Positions 21,421 to 33,677 are shown, numbered from the stretch's first letter. The stretch: DNA of 64,000 nucleotides from Medicago truncatula (GCF_003473485.1 NC_053048.1:48481755-48545754); one strand, 5' to 3'. Translations and numbers: made by a program. The notes: a model not told the origin generated them from the sequence alone.

Positions 21421-24400
21421 AATGGTTGGATTCGAACTCAAAATTATCTCAATTATGAAGGATATTGAAATATATAATGGTCGGGGTTCAACATATAAAT
21501 TGAAAACTGAAAGTAAAATTTAAACCATTTAGATGTCATATATATTTTAAAACAAAAACAGTAAATTTAATTAAAGTAGACAATAGATGCAATAACATAC
21601 CCACACACACACCAAAATACAATATAAAAAGTTGGACAGATGGGTACTTTCATTCCCCTCTTTTTGGTAGTAAATATAATTGTAATAGGGGTTAATATTT
21701 AAATAAAAAATTGCTGCATTTTTAACATATATAATATTCATTATCATATGTTATAACTTATACATGACTTTAAGAGTCATATTTAATACATGAAGAATTA
21801 TGAATACTTAATTATTTTTTAAGGAAATATATTGGTGGTATCATTCATGTGGTTTTTGCGTATTATTTGTGAGCTACATGCATAACTTCCATAATCATAT
21901 TGAATACATGAGAATAAGATAAAATCAACACTGTATGATGTATATAATATTATAAATTTCATTTTCAAATTTAAACTTAATGATAAATTTAAACTTTATA
22001 ATTTATATAATAGTCGATGCTTGGGAAGATATTAAGAAAAGTATTTGTGTGTTAAAGATGGGCACAACAAGCTATGAAACTAGCAATAAATTTACATGGG
22101 GCCAAACATATAGAAAAAAAAGTTATTTTTAAAAAACTAATATGTTAAATTAACTTATAAGCAAAAAAAAAGAAGCATAATAATTTTACTTATATAAATG
22201 TAAATTAAAACAACACCAAAAAACAAAAATGACAATAACTATTTAAAAATGTTTAATTTCAACGATGTTTCAAAGAGTCGAGTTTATTTATAATTAATTT
22301 TGTATTAAACACATAAGTAATGTCTTCTTCAATACAAACAATTAAGTCATTTGCAAGAAACTTGTTACTAACAATTAAGTCATTCAACTGTTTATGTGTA
22401 TTTAAAACCAATAAAATATGATTTTTAAAAATGTATTTCTATTCTAAATCATTAAGTTAATAATAAAATAATCAATTTTTTTTGTAAGTGTAACTTGTAT
22501 GATTTGGGTTGTAATAAAAATGAGTAAACCATTAGATCAATCTTTGATTTTTTAAGACAAACTCAGATATGTTGGAACAATATGAATATTTTAAATACAT
22601 GAAATGAGTTGCCACATATGCGTTGATTTTAAATACATAAAATGTCATTTTCAAAGTTTGAAATCAAAATGTCAATTTCTTGTACAAAGTTTGTGAAGTT
22701 GTGTTTGTCTGGTACTCGCATGGGAAGAATCCAATTTCTTTCTTCTCGTGAGACACATTCGTGCTCAACATCAAACTTCCAACCTAAGTTTTTTCTTCTA
22801 TCCATCTATCATACGTCACACACGCGCACCCTCCCCTTAATTTCCACGTTTTAAAGGAAGATATTTTTATTATGTTCTCTATTCCTTAGGTTTTGTAATA
22901 TATATTCTACTTTCATACAAAAATTCAATCTTAACTAACTAGGTATCTACATTGATGGATATTCAACCCAAAGCGATCAAACTTCTTTGCTTCCTTAGAT
23001 CTATCAGTGATTGTTGTTTTGAAACTTGTTTATAAAATATTTAATTTGTTTATAAAATATTAGTTATTAAAGATATTTCGAACATATTTATTGGTTAGTG
23101 TTATTAAATAGCAACGCTATAGCATAGCATAATTTGGACAAATCGCTTATGTTCTCAGATACACTGTTTATTACAAAATATTGTCAAATAGATACTATAG
23201 TAACACATGTACAAAAAAAAAGATATTATAGTAACATTATAGCATTATTGCACAACAAAATTCGAACAAACAACTATAGATACTATAGTGACATTATAGC
23301 ATTATTGCATAGCGAAATTCGAGCAAACAACTATTTACCGCAATTCACAATTGACAACACTAGGTTGAACATGTTTCCTAAAATTATTCTTTTTTTTTTT
23401 TGAGGCATCCTAGAATAATTCTTTTAATTAGTCAAATCATTGTTGTAATGATTGACAACCCATGATTGAATATATATATATAAAAGAACTTTTACGATAC
23501 ACCTCATAAAGATACACTTAAAAATAAAACATTAAAAGGCGTATTATCCCATTCAAATATCCTTCGACAAAATAGTTTTAAAACCGCTCCCAATTTTCCT
23601 AACTGGCTCTTGGTTAAACCAATTCAAACCCACCGCCAACTCAAGAGACATCAAAATTTTCCACCATCTTGATGGAAACTCCCATGGGTCATCTCCACCA
23701 ACTTGCATATCCCCTCCACAACTATTAACTTTGGCTGTTATATGATAGGCTGGTTCTTGGAATAATATATTATTCGTGAATACAGTTTTTTACTTGAGTA
23801 TTTATACGAGGAAGTCTACTATATGATAAACCTTGACTGATTATAAAAATTATTTTTTTTTACCTTAATAAATTATGTTACACATTTATATTAAAAAAAA
23901 TTAAAATTAAAATTCACTAATAGTAGAGTGAATAACCAATAATTTCATAAGTACAACTCAGATGGTAAAATATTGTAAAGACACTTGATATGTTAAAAGG
24001 CAATTTTGAACCTCCAACATTCCTCATTCCAGCACTGTGTCCACGAGATTCACACAACTAAGCTCCTTGAAACGAAAAGTAAAAGAATTATTTAATAACC
24101 AATAACCAAACTCAAAATCTGAAATGTTTTTTTACCAGGTAAAGATTGGGATTATTTTGCTTAAATACTTGAACATGTAAATTTAATGTGGTTCACTCGA
24201 TACATGTGATGTGTATCACACACTTTAACCTTCCAAGACTTGTTTTAATTTTTTTATTAGTAACCAACGTGTAACGTTAAACTGCAAAGAAATACAAATT
24301 GAACAATATTAGTAATCGGAATCAGACTCATCACAATCTTTGAGCTTTTCAACTACCTTGGTTCACTTATGTATATTTTATTTCTCCGAAATATTGTCTT

Positions 24401-24433
24401 TTTCCCATGGTTCACTTGAACAAAAAAAAAAAA
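21421..24433. other. AT-rich spacer with a short tandem duplication
   Basis: No gene is seen. At about 23220-23335 a unit of roughly 58 bp containing cattatagcattattgca and aaattcgagcaaacaact occurs twice in tandem. The rest is AT-rich sequence without domain-like frames. Confidence 0.45.
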
Positions 24434-24650
24434 CTTAAATATGCAAATGTTTTCTGCGAAAATCAAGCCTTTTGATTTTAATTTCTGTAAAAAAAAATTA
24501 TGGTTTTAGTTCTTATAAATATATAATATTTTGTTATGGTCTTTGATTTTTTGTTCTAGACGTCTCAATATATATTTATAAGGACTAAAATCAAAAATAT
24601 ATTTTTACAGAGACTAAAATCAAAACACTTGATATTTGTATATTTAAATT
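24434..24650. repeat. Fold-back MITE-like element
   Basis: The left arm (cttaaatatgcaaatg, ttttgattttaatttctgta, ggttttagttcttataaata) pairs with the right arm read in reverse (tttaaatatacaaatatc, ttttgattttagtctctgta, gattttagtccttataaata). The ends resemble the CTTAAATATG family at 31302 and 55437. Confidence 0.55.
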
Positions 24651-25053
24651 TAAAAAACAATATATTTATAAGTGTAGACAATTCTTACTTCACAAATTGG
24701 GTATGTGGGATTGTATTAAACTCCACCACAATTGGGTGTGTTTGTTTTATGAAATAAAAAAGTATTCTAAGAATTATATTTTTCGGGAATATAAGAGTGG
24801 AAATTTCATTCCTAAGAAAGTTTAAAAAGAGTGTTTGTTTCATTATTTGAATTCCTTCGAATTATTTTTCAAGGCAATGATGTAATTATCAAAATACCCT
24901 TACTTTGTATAATAGATGTCTCAATTTTCTCTATTATTTTCAAACTACCATTGGCCATAGTATCGAACAATCTAAATTAATGTCCTTGGTAATTTAAATT
25001 TATCATACATCAATTCATCCATTTTTTTTAAGAACATCAATTCATCCATGAGT

Positions 25054-25188
25054 ACTTTTATTAATGCAAAAATAGCATTCGATCATTAACAAGTATTGAA
25101 AGCGTGTAATTTTCTAAAATAACATTCGATCAATAACAACTTTCAGTACTTATTATTGATCGAATGCTATTTTTGCATTAATAAAAGT
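25054..25188. repeat. 49-bp inverted repeat upstream of UGT at 25455
   Basis: Arm 25054-25102 (from acttttattaatgcaaaa) is the near-exact reverse complement of arm 25140-25188, with a 37-bp loop that itself repeats part of the arm (aacattcgatcaataacaac). Only about three mismatches are seen. The structure ends about 265 bp before the start codon at 25455. Confidence 0.8.
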
Positions 25189-25454
25189 TGTCCAAAAATG
25201 ATTGTATAAATATCACTTCTTCCTTAATAATACATGTTAATAAATACAATGTATTAACAAAAAAATGTATTAGAGTACCGATAAAATTTCAAGAAAGTTG
25301 AAAGAACTCCAAGATTTTAGAGAAAAGAAAGATTGCCCCCACAATATCATACTTTTTTTAACTTTATTCTTCATATTCTTTTCTAACTTAAATTGAACCA
25401 ACTAAAACTTCACTTTTTTTCATCATCTCATCCTTAACATTAGTTTATTTTCCA

Positions 25455-26915
25455 ATGGCTTCCCAAACTAACCAGCAACACTTTCTTCTCATTCCATTAA
25501 TGTCTCAAAGCCATCTCATTCCTTTCACAGAAATGGCCAAATTGTTTGCATCAAATGGTGTCACAGTTACCATTGTTCTCACACCCCTTAATGCTGCAAG
25601 GTTCAACATGGTCATTGATCAAGCAAAATCATCAAACCTTAAAATCCAATTTCAATTACTACCTTTTCCTTGTGTAGAAGCAGGTTTACCAAAAGGGTGT
25701 GAAAATATGGACACACTTCCTTCTCCTAAATATCAACCTTTGTTTTTTGCAGCTTGCAATATGCTTAAAGAACCTCTTGAAAATTGGCTTTCAGGATTGG
25801 AAAAACTACCTAGTTGCATTGTTTCTGATATATGTCTTCCTTGGACTTCAAATGTTGCATCAAAATTCAACATTCCAAGAGTTGTGTTCCATGCAATTTC
25901 TTGCTTCACACTCTTGTGTTCACATAACATTAGTCTCTCCAAAGTTCATGAAAAGGTCGACTCAATGTCGACACCTTTTGTTGTACCGGATTTGCCTGAC
26001 ACAATTGAATTTACGAAAGCACAGTTACCTGAGGTGATGAAGCAGGATTCAAAGGCATGGAAAGGAGCTATTGATCAATTCAAAGAATCTGAACTCTCAG
26101 CACAAGGGATATTGGTGAATACTTTTGAGGAGCTGGAGAAGGTTTATGTTAGAGGTTATGAGAAAGTTGCTAAAAAGGTTTGGTGTATAGGACCACTTTC
26201 CTTGCATGACAGGTTAACCTTCAACAAGTTTGGTAAAGACGATAAGGGATTCATCGACGATTCCGAAACCAAATGTCTAAAGTTTCTTATTTCAAACAAA
26301 GCTTGTTCTGTCATCTATGCATGTTTTGGTAGTTTATCTTTCATTCCTACTTCACAACTAAAGGAACTTGCTTTAGGATTGGAAGCATCAAACCATCCAT
26401 TCATTTGGGTGATTGGAAAAAATGATTGTTCTATTGAATTAGAGAAGTGGTTAAAAGAAGAGAATTTTGAAGAGAGGACTAAAGGAAAAGGAGTTATAGT
26501 TAAAGGATGGGCTCCACAAGTTGAAATATTGTCACATCCTTCAACTGGTGGATTTTTATCTCATTGTGGTTGGAATTCAACAATGGAAGCAATTTCAAGT
26601 GGTGTACCAATGATAACTTGGCCAATGTTTGCTGAACAATTCTTTAATGAGAAGTTGATTGTGCAAGTGCTTAAGATTGGTGTGAGGATTGGTGTTGAGG
26701 CTTTTGTTGATCCAATGGAGATATATAAAGGTGAGAAAGTGTTGGTGAAGAAAGAGGATGTGAAGAGGGCTATTGAAAATCTTATGGAGAATGGTGTGGA
26801 AGGAGAACAGAGAAGAAACAAAGCAAAAGAGATAAAAGATATGGCTTATAAGGCTGTTGAAGATGGTGGATCTTCTGATTCAAATTGCAAATTGTTTATA
26901 CAAGAGAAATTGTAG
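25455..26915 (+). CDS. UGT73-like UDP-glycosyltransferase
   Basis: Complete single-exon gene of 486 residues. Catalytic His is residue 20, within SQSH, where most relatives have a Gly before the His; Asp is residue 125 (CIVSDIC). The PSPG box is at 26508-26639, starts WAPQ, contains LSHCGWNS and ends in EQ, indicating UDP-glucose preference by family knowledge. The C-terminus ends soon after the GGSSDSN block. It is more diverged from the other three copies (for example LISNKACSVIYACFG and a longer acidic loop near residue 270), so it probably represents an older duplication with its own acceptor range. The start at 25455 is supported by the MASQTNQQHFLLIPL beginning, the normal family start. 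No promoter motif is certain. Confidence 0.95.
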   Translation: MASQTNQQHFLLIPLMSQSHLIPFTEMAKLFASNGVTVTIVLTPLNAARFNMVIDQAKSSNLKIQFQLLPFPCVEAGLPKGCENMDTLPSPKYQPLFFAACNMLKEPLENWLSGLEKLPSCIVSDICLPWTSNVASKFNIPRVVFHAISCFTLLCSHNISLSKVHEKVDSMSTPFVVPDLPDTIEFTKAQLPEVMKQDSKAWKGAIDQFKESELSAQGILVNTFEELEKVYVRGYEKVAKKVWCIGPLSLHDRLTFNKFGKDDKGFIDDSETKCLKFLISNKACSVIYACFGSLSFIPTSQLKELALGLEASNHPFIWVIGKNDCSIELEKWLKEENFEERTKGKGVIVKGWAPQVEILSHPSTGGFLSHCGWNSTMEAISSGVPMITWPMFAEQFFNEKLIVQVLKIGVRIGVEAFVDPMEIYKGEKVLVKKEDVKRAIENLMENGVEGEQRRNKAKEIKDMAYKAVEDGGSSDSNCKLFIQEKL

Positions 26916-27346
26916 AGAAAAGTTCATAATCAATATTAAGCATACCAAAAAAGTTCTATTGTGACAATAGATTATGTCATCAGAGACTAATTTATAAAAG
27001 ACTTGACTTTACAAATTTAAAGTGACACATAAGTCTTTAATGATGATGTCAGATCCACTTCAAATATTATTTTGATAAAATCTTGAAATTTTGGATGACC
27101 AATGTAACTATTTACTCAATGATTGCCCAATCAGGATAGTGCACAGTACACACTACCAACACTAAACAACAAGTGTACAAACTAGACTTTTGACATTTAA
27201 AACTCTTATGCCAAACTTCTATCATAATCTTGCATAGGTAGGCGCTTACATCATATTCATATGAATAAATAAATAATTAATATTGTTCTAAAGTAAATAA
27301 GTGCATTATAGAAATCTTCATTCAATCATTCATTCCAAAAAATAAA

Positions 27347-28816
27347 ATGGAGTCTCAAGCACCTCAACTTCACTTTGTGTTATTTCCACTTATGTCCCCA
27401 GGACACATGCTTCCCATGATAGATCTTGCAACAACATTAGCACATCAAAAACAAAACATCATCGTTACCATTGTCACAACTCCACACAACGCTTCTCGTT
27501 TTTCACAAACTTTTTCTCAAAATTCACAAATCCAATTACTTCAACTTCAATTCCCTTCTAAAGATGCTGGATTTCCAGAAGGATGTGAGAATTTTGACAT
27601 GCTTCCATCAATGTCTATGGCTCATACTTTCTTCAAAGTAGCAAATACCCTTCTACAAGATCAAGCAGAAGAAGCTTTTGAAAAGTTAACACCAAAACCA
27701 AGTTGCATAATCTCTGATGTTGGTTTTCCTTACACTTCTAAAATTGCAACAAAATTCAATATTCCAAGAATTTCTTTTTATGGTGTTAGTTGCTTTTGTC
27801 TTGTTTGGCAGCAAAAGTTGATAGTCTCTAATGTTATGGAGAAAATAGCAACAGATTCTGAGTATTTTCTTATACCTGAAATTCCTCACAAAATTATGAT
27901 CACAAAAGCACAAACCCCATCATCAAATGATGAAGATTGGAAGGATTTTGTTGATCAAATGGCTGCAGCTGAAATGGTTTCTTATGGTGTTGTTGTAAAT
28001 TCTTTTGAGGAATTGGAACCTGAATATGCAAGTGATTTGAAGAACACTAGGAATGGTAAAGTTTGGTGTGTTGGTCCTGTTTCACTAAGGAACAAGAATA
28101 ACTTAGATATGGCTCAAAGAGGGAACAACAAGGTGGCTTCTTCAACTGATGTAGAAAATTGCTTAAAGTGGCTTGATTTGCAAAAGCAAAATTCTGTTAT
28201 ATATGTATGCTTAGGAAGTATATGTAATTTAACTTCTTTGCAGTTTATAGAACTTGGTATGGCATTAGAAGAATGTGAAAGACCATTCATTTGGGTAATT
28301 AGGGAAAGAAATCAAACAGAAGAGTTGAATAAATGGATCAAGGAATCAAGTTTTGAGGAAAGGACTAAAGGGAAAGGATTTTTGATAAAGGGTTGGGCTC
28401 CTCAAGTTTTGATACTATCACACTTTTCAGTTGGAGGATTCTTAACACACTGTGGCTGGAATTCGACGTTAGAAGCAATATGTGCTGGTGTGCCAATGAT
28501 TACATGGCCGTTATTCGGAGATCAGTTTTTTAATGAGAGGTTTGTTGTGGAAATATTAAGGGTTGGCGTGATGGTTGGAGTGGAGAGTCCTGTAAATTGG
28601 GGAGACGAAGAGAATGTTGGCGTGTTGGTGAAGAAAGAAGATGTCGAGAGGGCTATAGAGAAGTTGATGAATGACACGAATTATGAAAGTGAAGAGAGAA
28701 GAAAAAGAGCTAAGGAGCTTGCAGATATGGCTAAGAAAGGTGTAGAAGAAGGAGGATCTTCTCACTTCAATGTCACACTATTGATTCAAGATATCCTTCA
28801 ACACTCAACAGAGTAG
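27347..28816 (+). CDS. UGT73-like UDP-glycosyltransferase
   Basis: Complete single-exon gene of 489 residues and the closest relative of the copy at the window start (shared VVTIVTTPxNASRF, ENxDMLP and EAICAGVPM blocks). Catalytic His is residue 20 (SPGH) and Asp residue 124 (CIISDVG). The PSPG box at 28394-28525 begins WAPQVLILSH, contains HCGWNS and ends in DQ, the pattern for UDP-glucose users. It starts 432 bp after the end of the preceding UGT gene, in the same orientation, so the pair is a direct tandem duplication. The acceptor is unknown; UGT73 members in legumes act on flavonoids, triterpenes and coumarins, which is family knowledge only. Confidence 0.95.
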   Translation: MESQAPQLHFVLFPLMSPGHMLPMIDLATTLAHQKQNIIVTIVTTPHNASRFSQTFSQNSQIQLLQLQFPSKDAGFPEGCENFDMLPSMSMAHTFFKVANTLLQDQAEEAFEKLTPKPSCIISDVGFPYTSKIATKFNIPRISFYGVSCFCLVWQQKLIVSNVMEKIATDSEYFLIPEIPHKIMITKAQTPSSNDEDWKDFVDQMAAAEMVSYGVVVNSFEELEPEYASDLKNTRNGKVWCVGPVSLRNKNNLDMAQRGNNKVASSTDVENCLKWLDLQKQNSVIYVCLGSICNLTSLQFIELGMALEECERPFIWVIRERNQTEELNKWIKESSFEERTKGKGFLIKGWAPQVLILSHFSVGGFLTHCGWNSTLEAICAGVPMITWPLFGDQFFNERFVVEILRVGVMVGVESPVNWGDEENVGVLVKKEDVERAIEKLMNDTNYESEERRKRAKELADMAKKGVEEGGSSHFNVTLLIQDILQHSTE

Positions 28817-28854
28817 ATTGATGTTGTTTGCAACATTAATTTTTCTTGTTGATG

Positions 28855-28940
28855 TGGAAAATTGCTTAAAGTGACTTAATTTGCAAAATCCAAATGCTGT
28901 TATCATTGTATGTTCAGGAAGTATATGTAGTTTAACCTGT
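28855..28940 (+). pseudogene. UGT fragment downstream of the 27347 gene
   Basis: About 86 bp repeat codons for residues near 267-297 of the neighbouring gene: gaaaattgcttaaagtg, cttaatttgcaaaa, tcaggaagtatatgtag. It contains an in-frame TGA where the intact gene has the Trp codon of LKWLD. It is a short relic of another UGT copy or a local partial duplication. Confidence 0.75.
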
Positions 28941-29098
28941 TCTGAGGAAATGGTTTTCTTTAAAAAGAAAACTTTATTAATTAATATTAAACCAAGAACA
29001 TAGTGTACCATGATTAGAGTTTGGATTAGAAAATTACTAGCAAACTTCAAATGCACATGCATTGTAGAAAAACTACACAACTACATGAATCAAAGTGC

Positions 29099-31053
29099 CT
29101 AAAAAATAAAACAAGGCAACTCCATAACCAATATCAAGCTATCCCTCAAGCACCTACCAGCACCCATCCACCACATTAAGCTAAACCAATCACTTCCATT
29201 AATGTATGCAATACTCATGTATGGAGCAGCTTCATAATATTTGAGTTGCTTTCCATAAGAGTATTTGTTTTTATTGCTCCAGGTCCCGAACAATTGTACT
29301 CTCCAAAGAAAAAAGTCCTGCGTAAACATTAAAAAAAAAAAAAAAAAAAAAATGTGTCGATCACCATCACGTCTTAATAAAAATTTATAGGTGAAGAGAT
29401 AAATAAGAGTGGATATATCAAGTAATTACGGACCGATTCATAGAGTTCATTTTATCAGTCCATCCTTGAGCAGCTACAACATTAGACATGTATGTTGTTG
29501 AAAAAATCACTGTGGCAAATGGTCTCCAAGGTCTTCCAAGCAACACTTTTCCAGTACCATCAATGCGACAATTCACAAAGGAAAGCCCTGTTTCATTCTT
29601 CAACGATTCACGTTGTTGAGCTGTGATATATCCACCATTTCCACCCCACTCTGGTTTTGCAATAGAATTTATGATGCATTTCTGGTGCATGTTACAATTT
29701 ATAATAAGTCATGTGTCTATATATAAAAATAATAGAAATTCTAGCATAAACATTATAAAAAAAATATAAAAAACTAAGGACCCGGTTGCTAGCCAAGATG
29801 AGATTAGGAGTTTAGTAATTAGTGTTAGTTAATTACCTCATAAAGTGATCAACCATTTCCAAATATGAAATCAATAGATCCTTGGATGAAACATTCTTTA
29901 AAATAATGTCTCCCTTGATCTTGTCCACTATAAAACCCACATCCATAGAATGCGGCTTGATCACCGTTAACTCTTAGCGCCACTGCCTGTTTCTTCTTCT
30001 CTCTGGGGTTTGCTAGAGGAGCCGTGTTCTATTTTTTCCATACAATCCCAAATATATATATATATATATGTTAATTAACTAAGATCTTACTATATGTTAT
30101 GTAAATTAATATGAATATCCATAAACAACAAGAGCAACACGTTAATATTGAACAAACGAAATTGCTCACCTTAAAGCTAACGTTGTAAGCAATGAACTCA
30201 GAGGCAAATACACCAAACGAGTAGCTATCGAATGTTCCTGTGGAATTTCCATTCTATGACTGTATTCAGATACCCTTGACGCAGTATCAAGTTTGTTTTT
30301 TTGGCGTTAACCATTACCTTCTCCCTAAGATTCATCTAATTTTTTTTTGGTGGCCGGGGTTTAATATTTTTGTTTAGTGAAATAGCATATAAATGTATAA
30401 AGTTTAATATCATTTTTGTATAAAGTTCAATATTTTTGTATAAGTTGTTTATAATATTCTAATCATATTTCATCATCATAATATTTCTTCTTAAAGTTTA
30501 TGCACATTATATATACATACGATTGAATTTGTCTAATTGTGTCATTTATGTATAGTTATAAAATTCATCATTAATCAAACACCAAGAAATATGTATCAAT
30601 AAAAACATTAAAGGAAGATAACCTGTATGTTCCAGAATTGAGTATGATAAGGGTGGCATGAGAACTTGATCAGTCCGGAACAGCATTAACAGCTTCTTGT
30701 ACTTTAGTAAAGTTACCACACCCCTTTGAGTCAACGGTAAAAACAAGAGTTACGTTATATTTTGAAATTAGTCTAGAATCCCATTTGGTCTCATCACAGT
30801 TTCCCTTATGCATATGATTTATCCTACCCTTAATACTTGTCATTAGCAAGGACACATAGTCTTGAGGGCCAATGAGATTCATAATCTTGTTTAATAAGCC
30901 AACTTGTAAACTTATATTGAATAAGCTATCATGACTTATGGTATTGGTGGTGTTAGCAATGGGGAAAAACGGCGTGGGGTAATGGAGAATGATAATTGAG
31001 AAGAAAAAGAAAGAAAACAAAAATAAGATTTTGTTGAATCTCAAGTTTGCCAA
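29099..31053 (-). pseudogene. Type II pectinesterase pseudogene
   Basis: All five exons are recognisable in the order of the intact paralogue: 31053-30623, 30324-30170, 30028-29837, 29681-29430 and 29317-29099. Exon 1 encodes a membrane anchor or signal segment and TLVFTVDSKGCGNF, then an in-frame TGA after AVNAVPD. Exon 2 has a frame-breaking deletion after IEW (apparently 11 bp). Exon 3 has lost the QDTL catalytic motif (it reads [10 protein letters not shown]) and has TGA after DFIFGNG. Exon 4 is clean and keeps [12 protein letters not shown]. Exon 5 carries a frame change after GEYNCSGPGA. With two stops, two frame changes and a missing catalytic Asp block it cannot make an enzyme. Exon boundaries were placed by GT-AG sites matching the paralogue. 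Confidence 0.88.
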
Positions 31054-31301
31054 GAGAGGTTTTTCAATTCTTCCCTAAAGCTTCTTACGGTAGACCAAGA
31101 AATAACCTCCTTTTTATAGAGATTCATGACTAACTAATAACCCTAATCTTAATACATTATTAGTAGAATAAAAAATAATAAATTGTAATAATAATTAGAT
31201 AGTGTACAAACTTTTCTAACGTTCCTTCAAAAAAAAAAAAAAAACTTTTCTGACGTGTATCAATATCTTTTATTTTTGGTTCATATAAGTATTTTTTTTT
31301 A

Positions 31302-31904
31302 GGCTTAAATATGATTTTCGTCCGTTTGAAAAACATCCCTGTAAAAAATTTTTTGTTTGAAAAAGGTCTCTGGCCCCACTAAAACGTTGAAGTGGTATGT
31401 TTTTGCCATGTGGCAGTTGCTGACTGTGCAACTTATGCCACGTGGCGCTGACGTGGCATGCCACATAATATTAAATTTTTAAAAATAATTTTTTAAATCT
31501 AAAAATTGTTTTTAAAATTTTTAAATATAAAAAAAATTAAAATTATTTTCTGAAATTATTTTTATCATATAATTTTCAAAAAAAAAAATAATTTTAAATT
31601 ATAAAATCTGAAATTTCTGAAAAAAAATTTCGAAAAAAAATGAAATGATTTTTTTAATATTTTTTTAAATATGAAGAAAAAAATATAATTTATTTTCATG
31701 TTTTTTTTAATTTAAAAATAATTTTAATTTTTTAATTACGTGGACTGCCACGTGGCAAAACCAATGCCATATCATCAAAAATGTGGGGCCAGGGATCTTT
31801 TTCAAACAAAAAAAAATTTACAGGGATGTTTTTCAAACTTTTTTTTTTACAGGGACGAAAATCAAAACGGGCCCAAATTACAGGGATGAAAATCATATTT
31901 AAGC
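31302..31904. mobile_element. MULE-type MITE, GGCTTAAATATG family, 0.6 kb
   Basis: The left end ggcttaaatatgattttcgtcc, then ggtctctggcccc, is mirrored by the right end tggggccagggatc, then cagggatgaaaatcatattt and aagc. Inverted arms are about 80-100 bp, including acgtggca blocks. The flanks both read TTTTTTTTTA, consistent with a 9-10 bp duplication, though a T-run is weak evidence. The interior is very AT-rich and non-coding. It lies about 250 bp upstream of the pectinesterase pseudogene start. Confidence 0.65.
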
Positions 31905-31914
31905 TTTTTTTTTA

Positions 31915-32093
31915 TCATATTTCGTTCATATTTTTTTAAGAACATATTTTGTTCACATCAATACTTTTTTTTTTGTTCATATATTTTGTTCAAATTATGA
32001 CATCTTAGGTGCGTATATTCCCCTCTAAAAAAAGGTACGTATACTCCCTCAAAAAATAAAAACATCTTAGGTATAATATGTATCAATATCTTC

Positions 32094-32127
<34 letters not shown>

Positions 32128-32840
32128 TGTATCACCGTTATAAATAGCACAATCTTTTGTTGACAAAATAAAAATTAGCACAATCTTTTCATATGAGTTG
32201 TACCATATCCTGTCGCACTCCGTGTTTGATGACACAACAAGATACGATAAGTTAATCTTTAACTAATCCTGAAACTTATCATATTATGTCTATGTATTTA
32301 TTTTTTTTTTGGTTACTTATGTCTATTTATTTATAATTCTTATCATATGAGTTGGGTTGGAAACCAGCAAGATAATATATGAAAATAAAATTTGTGATTT
32401 ACCACTGTAAACAAATAATTTAAATTATAAAAAATTGAAATCTAATAAAATATAGATAAAATTAATAAACAAAGAAAAAAAATTGATATGAATTTAAAAA
32501 ATATGAATTTCAATTTCAATATTTTTAACAAATTATGATTTTTAACATATCTTTATTTAGTTTATCTAGCATATATAATTAATCTAGCAAAAATATAACA
32601 TTGAAATTGTTTATTTATTGGTGTTGGTCCATAAATTTTGACTAACAGGGGCGACATTTTATGTTTATTTGAAAATTATCATATACATGCTAATAATATC
32701 TCACATATGTTGTTATACATTTCATTCTTTCAAAAAAAATATTTATTCTTCACAAACAAAATCAAAACTACCTTTTGGCTAGGCTATATTTATCTTATTG
32801 TGGAACTAGATTTGGCAGCTACCGGTTATTGATAATCATA
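31915..32840. other. AT-rich spacer with homopolymer runs
   Basis: No gene is seen. A run of about 28 A residues lies at 32097-32125. Confidence 0.5.
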
Positions 32841-32844
32841 CAGA

Positions 32845-33165
32845 TTTTTGTTGGTTGGTGATGCATGGTAGTCTTCCTACTAACACTTTCAGAGGTTTAC
32901 ACCATCTTACTACTGATACTTCTTGTCATAGGTGTGGTGCGGTTGTTGAGAGTGATATGCATACTCTTCGTGATAGCCCTAATGCAGTATATATTTAGAA
33001 GTATTTTCATCAAGTTTATCCTAACAAATTTTACATGCAATGTCAAGTTTGGTTAAACACCATGCTACTATTGAGCCTGTTACTATGTTATGTTCATAGT
33101 AAATTGTTTTGAGATTTGACGGAATAGAAATAATAAGATTTTTCAAACATGTGAAGAAAAACACT
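32845..33165 (+). mobile_element. Degenerate LINE 3' fragment (reverse-transcriptase zinc-binding region)
   Basis: One frame reads VMHGSLPTNTFRGLHHLTTD, then TSCHRCGAVVESDMHTLRD, then SPNAV. The LPT(N)-, CHRCG-, ES-, H-LRDCP pattern is the zinc-binding domain that follows reverse transcriptase in plant L1-like elements. Stops and frame changes follow. No reverse-transcriptase core is present here, so it is a small relic. Confidence 0.75.
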
Positions 33166-33677
33166 AGGGGGCTTCAATGAATAGTATATTGTCGTTTGGA
33201 TAGTACAATTTGATTATATTTATTGAAATTGTTGCATTTGAAGTTTGGAAAGTATTCAAAATTTACTTAAGTTCATATATTTGGACCCTAGTTTTAGGCA
33301 TCTTTTTAGATGTTACACTATAGTGGTTTCAATGAGTTGCATATTTTTATATTCGACTATCCTATTTTATTGAAGTGCAAGAGGACATGATATTTGATGA
33401 AGAATACCATTGGTAGTCATAAGATTTTGAAATTGTTGGAGCAAATAAATATTCACGAACATTATCACATTTTAAGGTACAAATGGTTTGAATTTTAATT
33501 TCTTTATAAAATTTCTGTAAACTATTTTTCATTAGAAATAACCACGTTCTAACGAAAAGAAAAGAAAAAAAAAACCATCAATGAAAGTGACAAGATCATA
33601 GTGAACTAAACCAAATGGGGATGAAGCTTATTTATTTAAAAAATAAAAAATAACTTGTTTCCCAAGTCTTTAGATCT

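Noticed and set aside
23134..23403. 89-codon frame with ALLHNKIRTNNY/ALLHSEIRANNY repeats
   Set aside because: The repeated residues come from a DNA tandem duplication at 23220-23335, not from a protein repeat.
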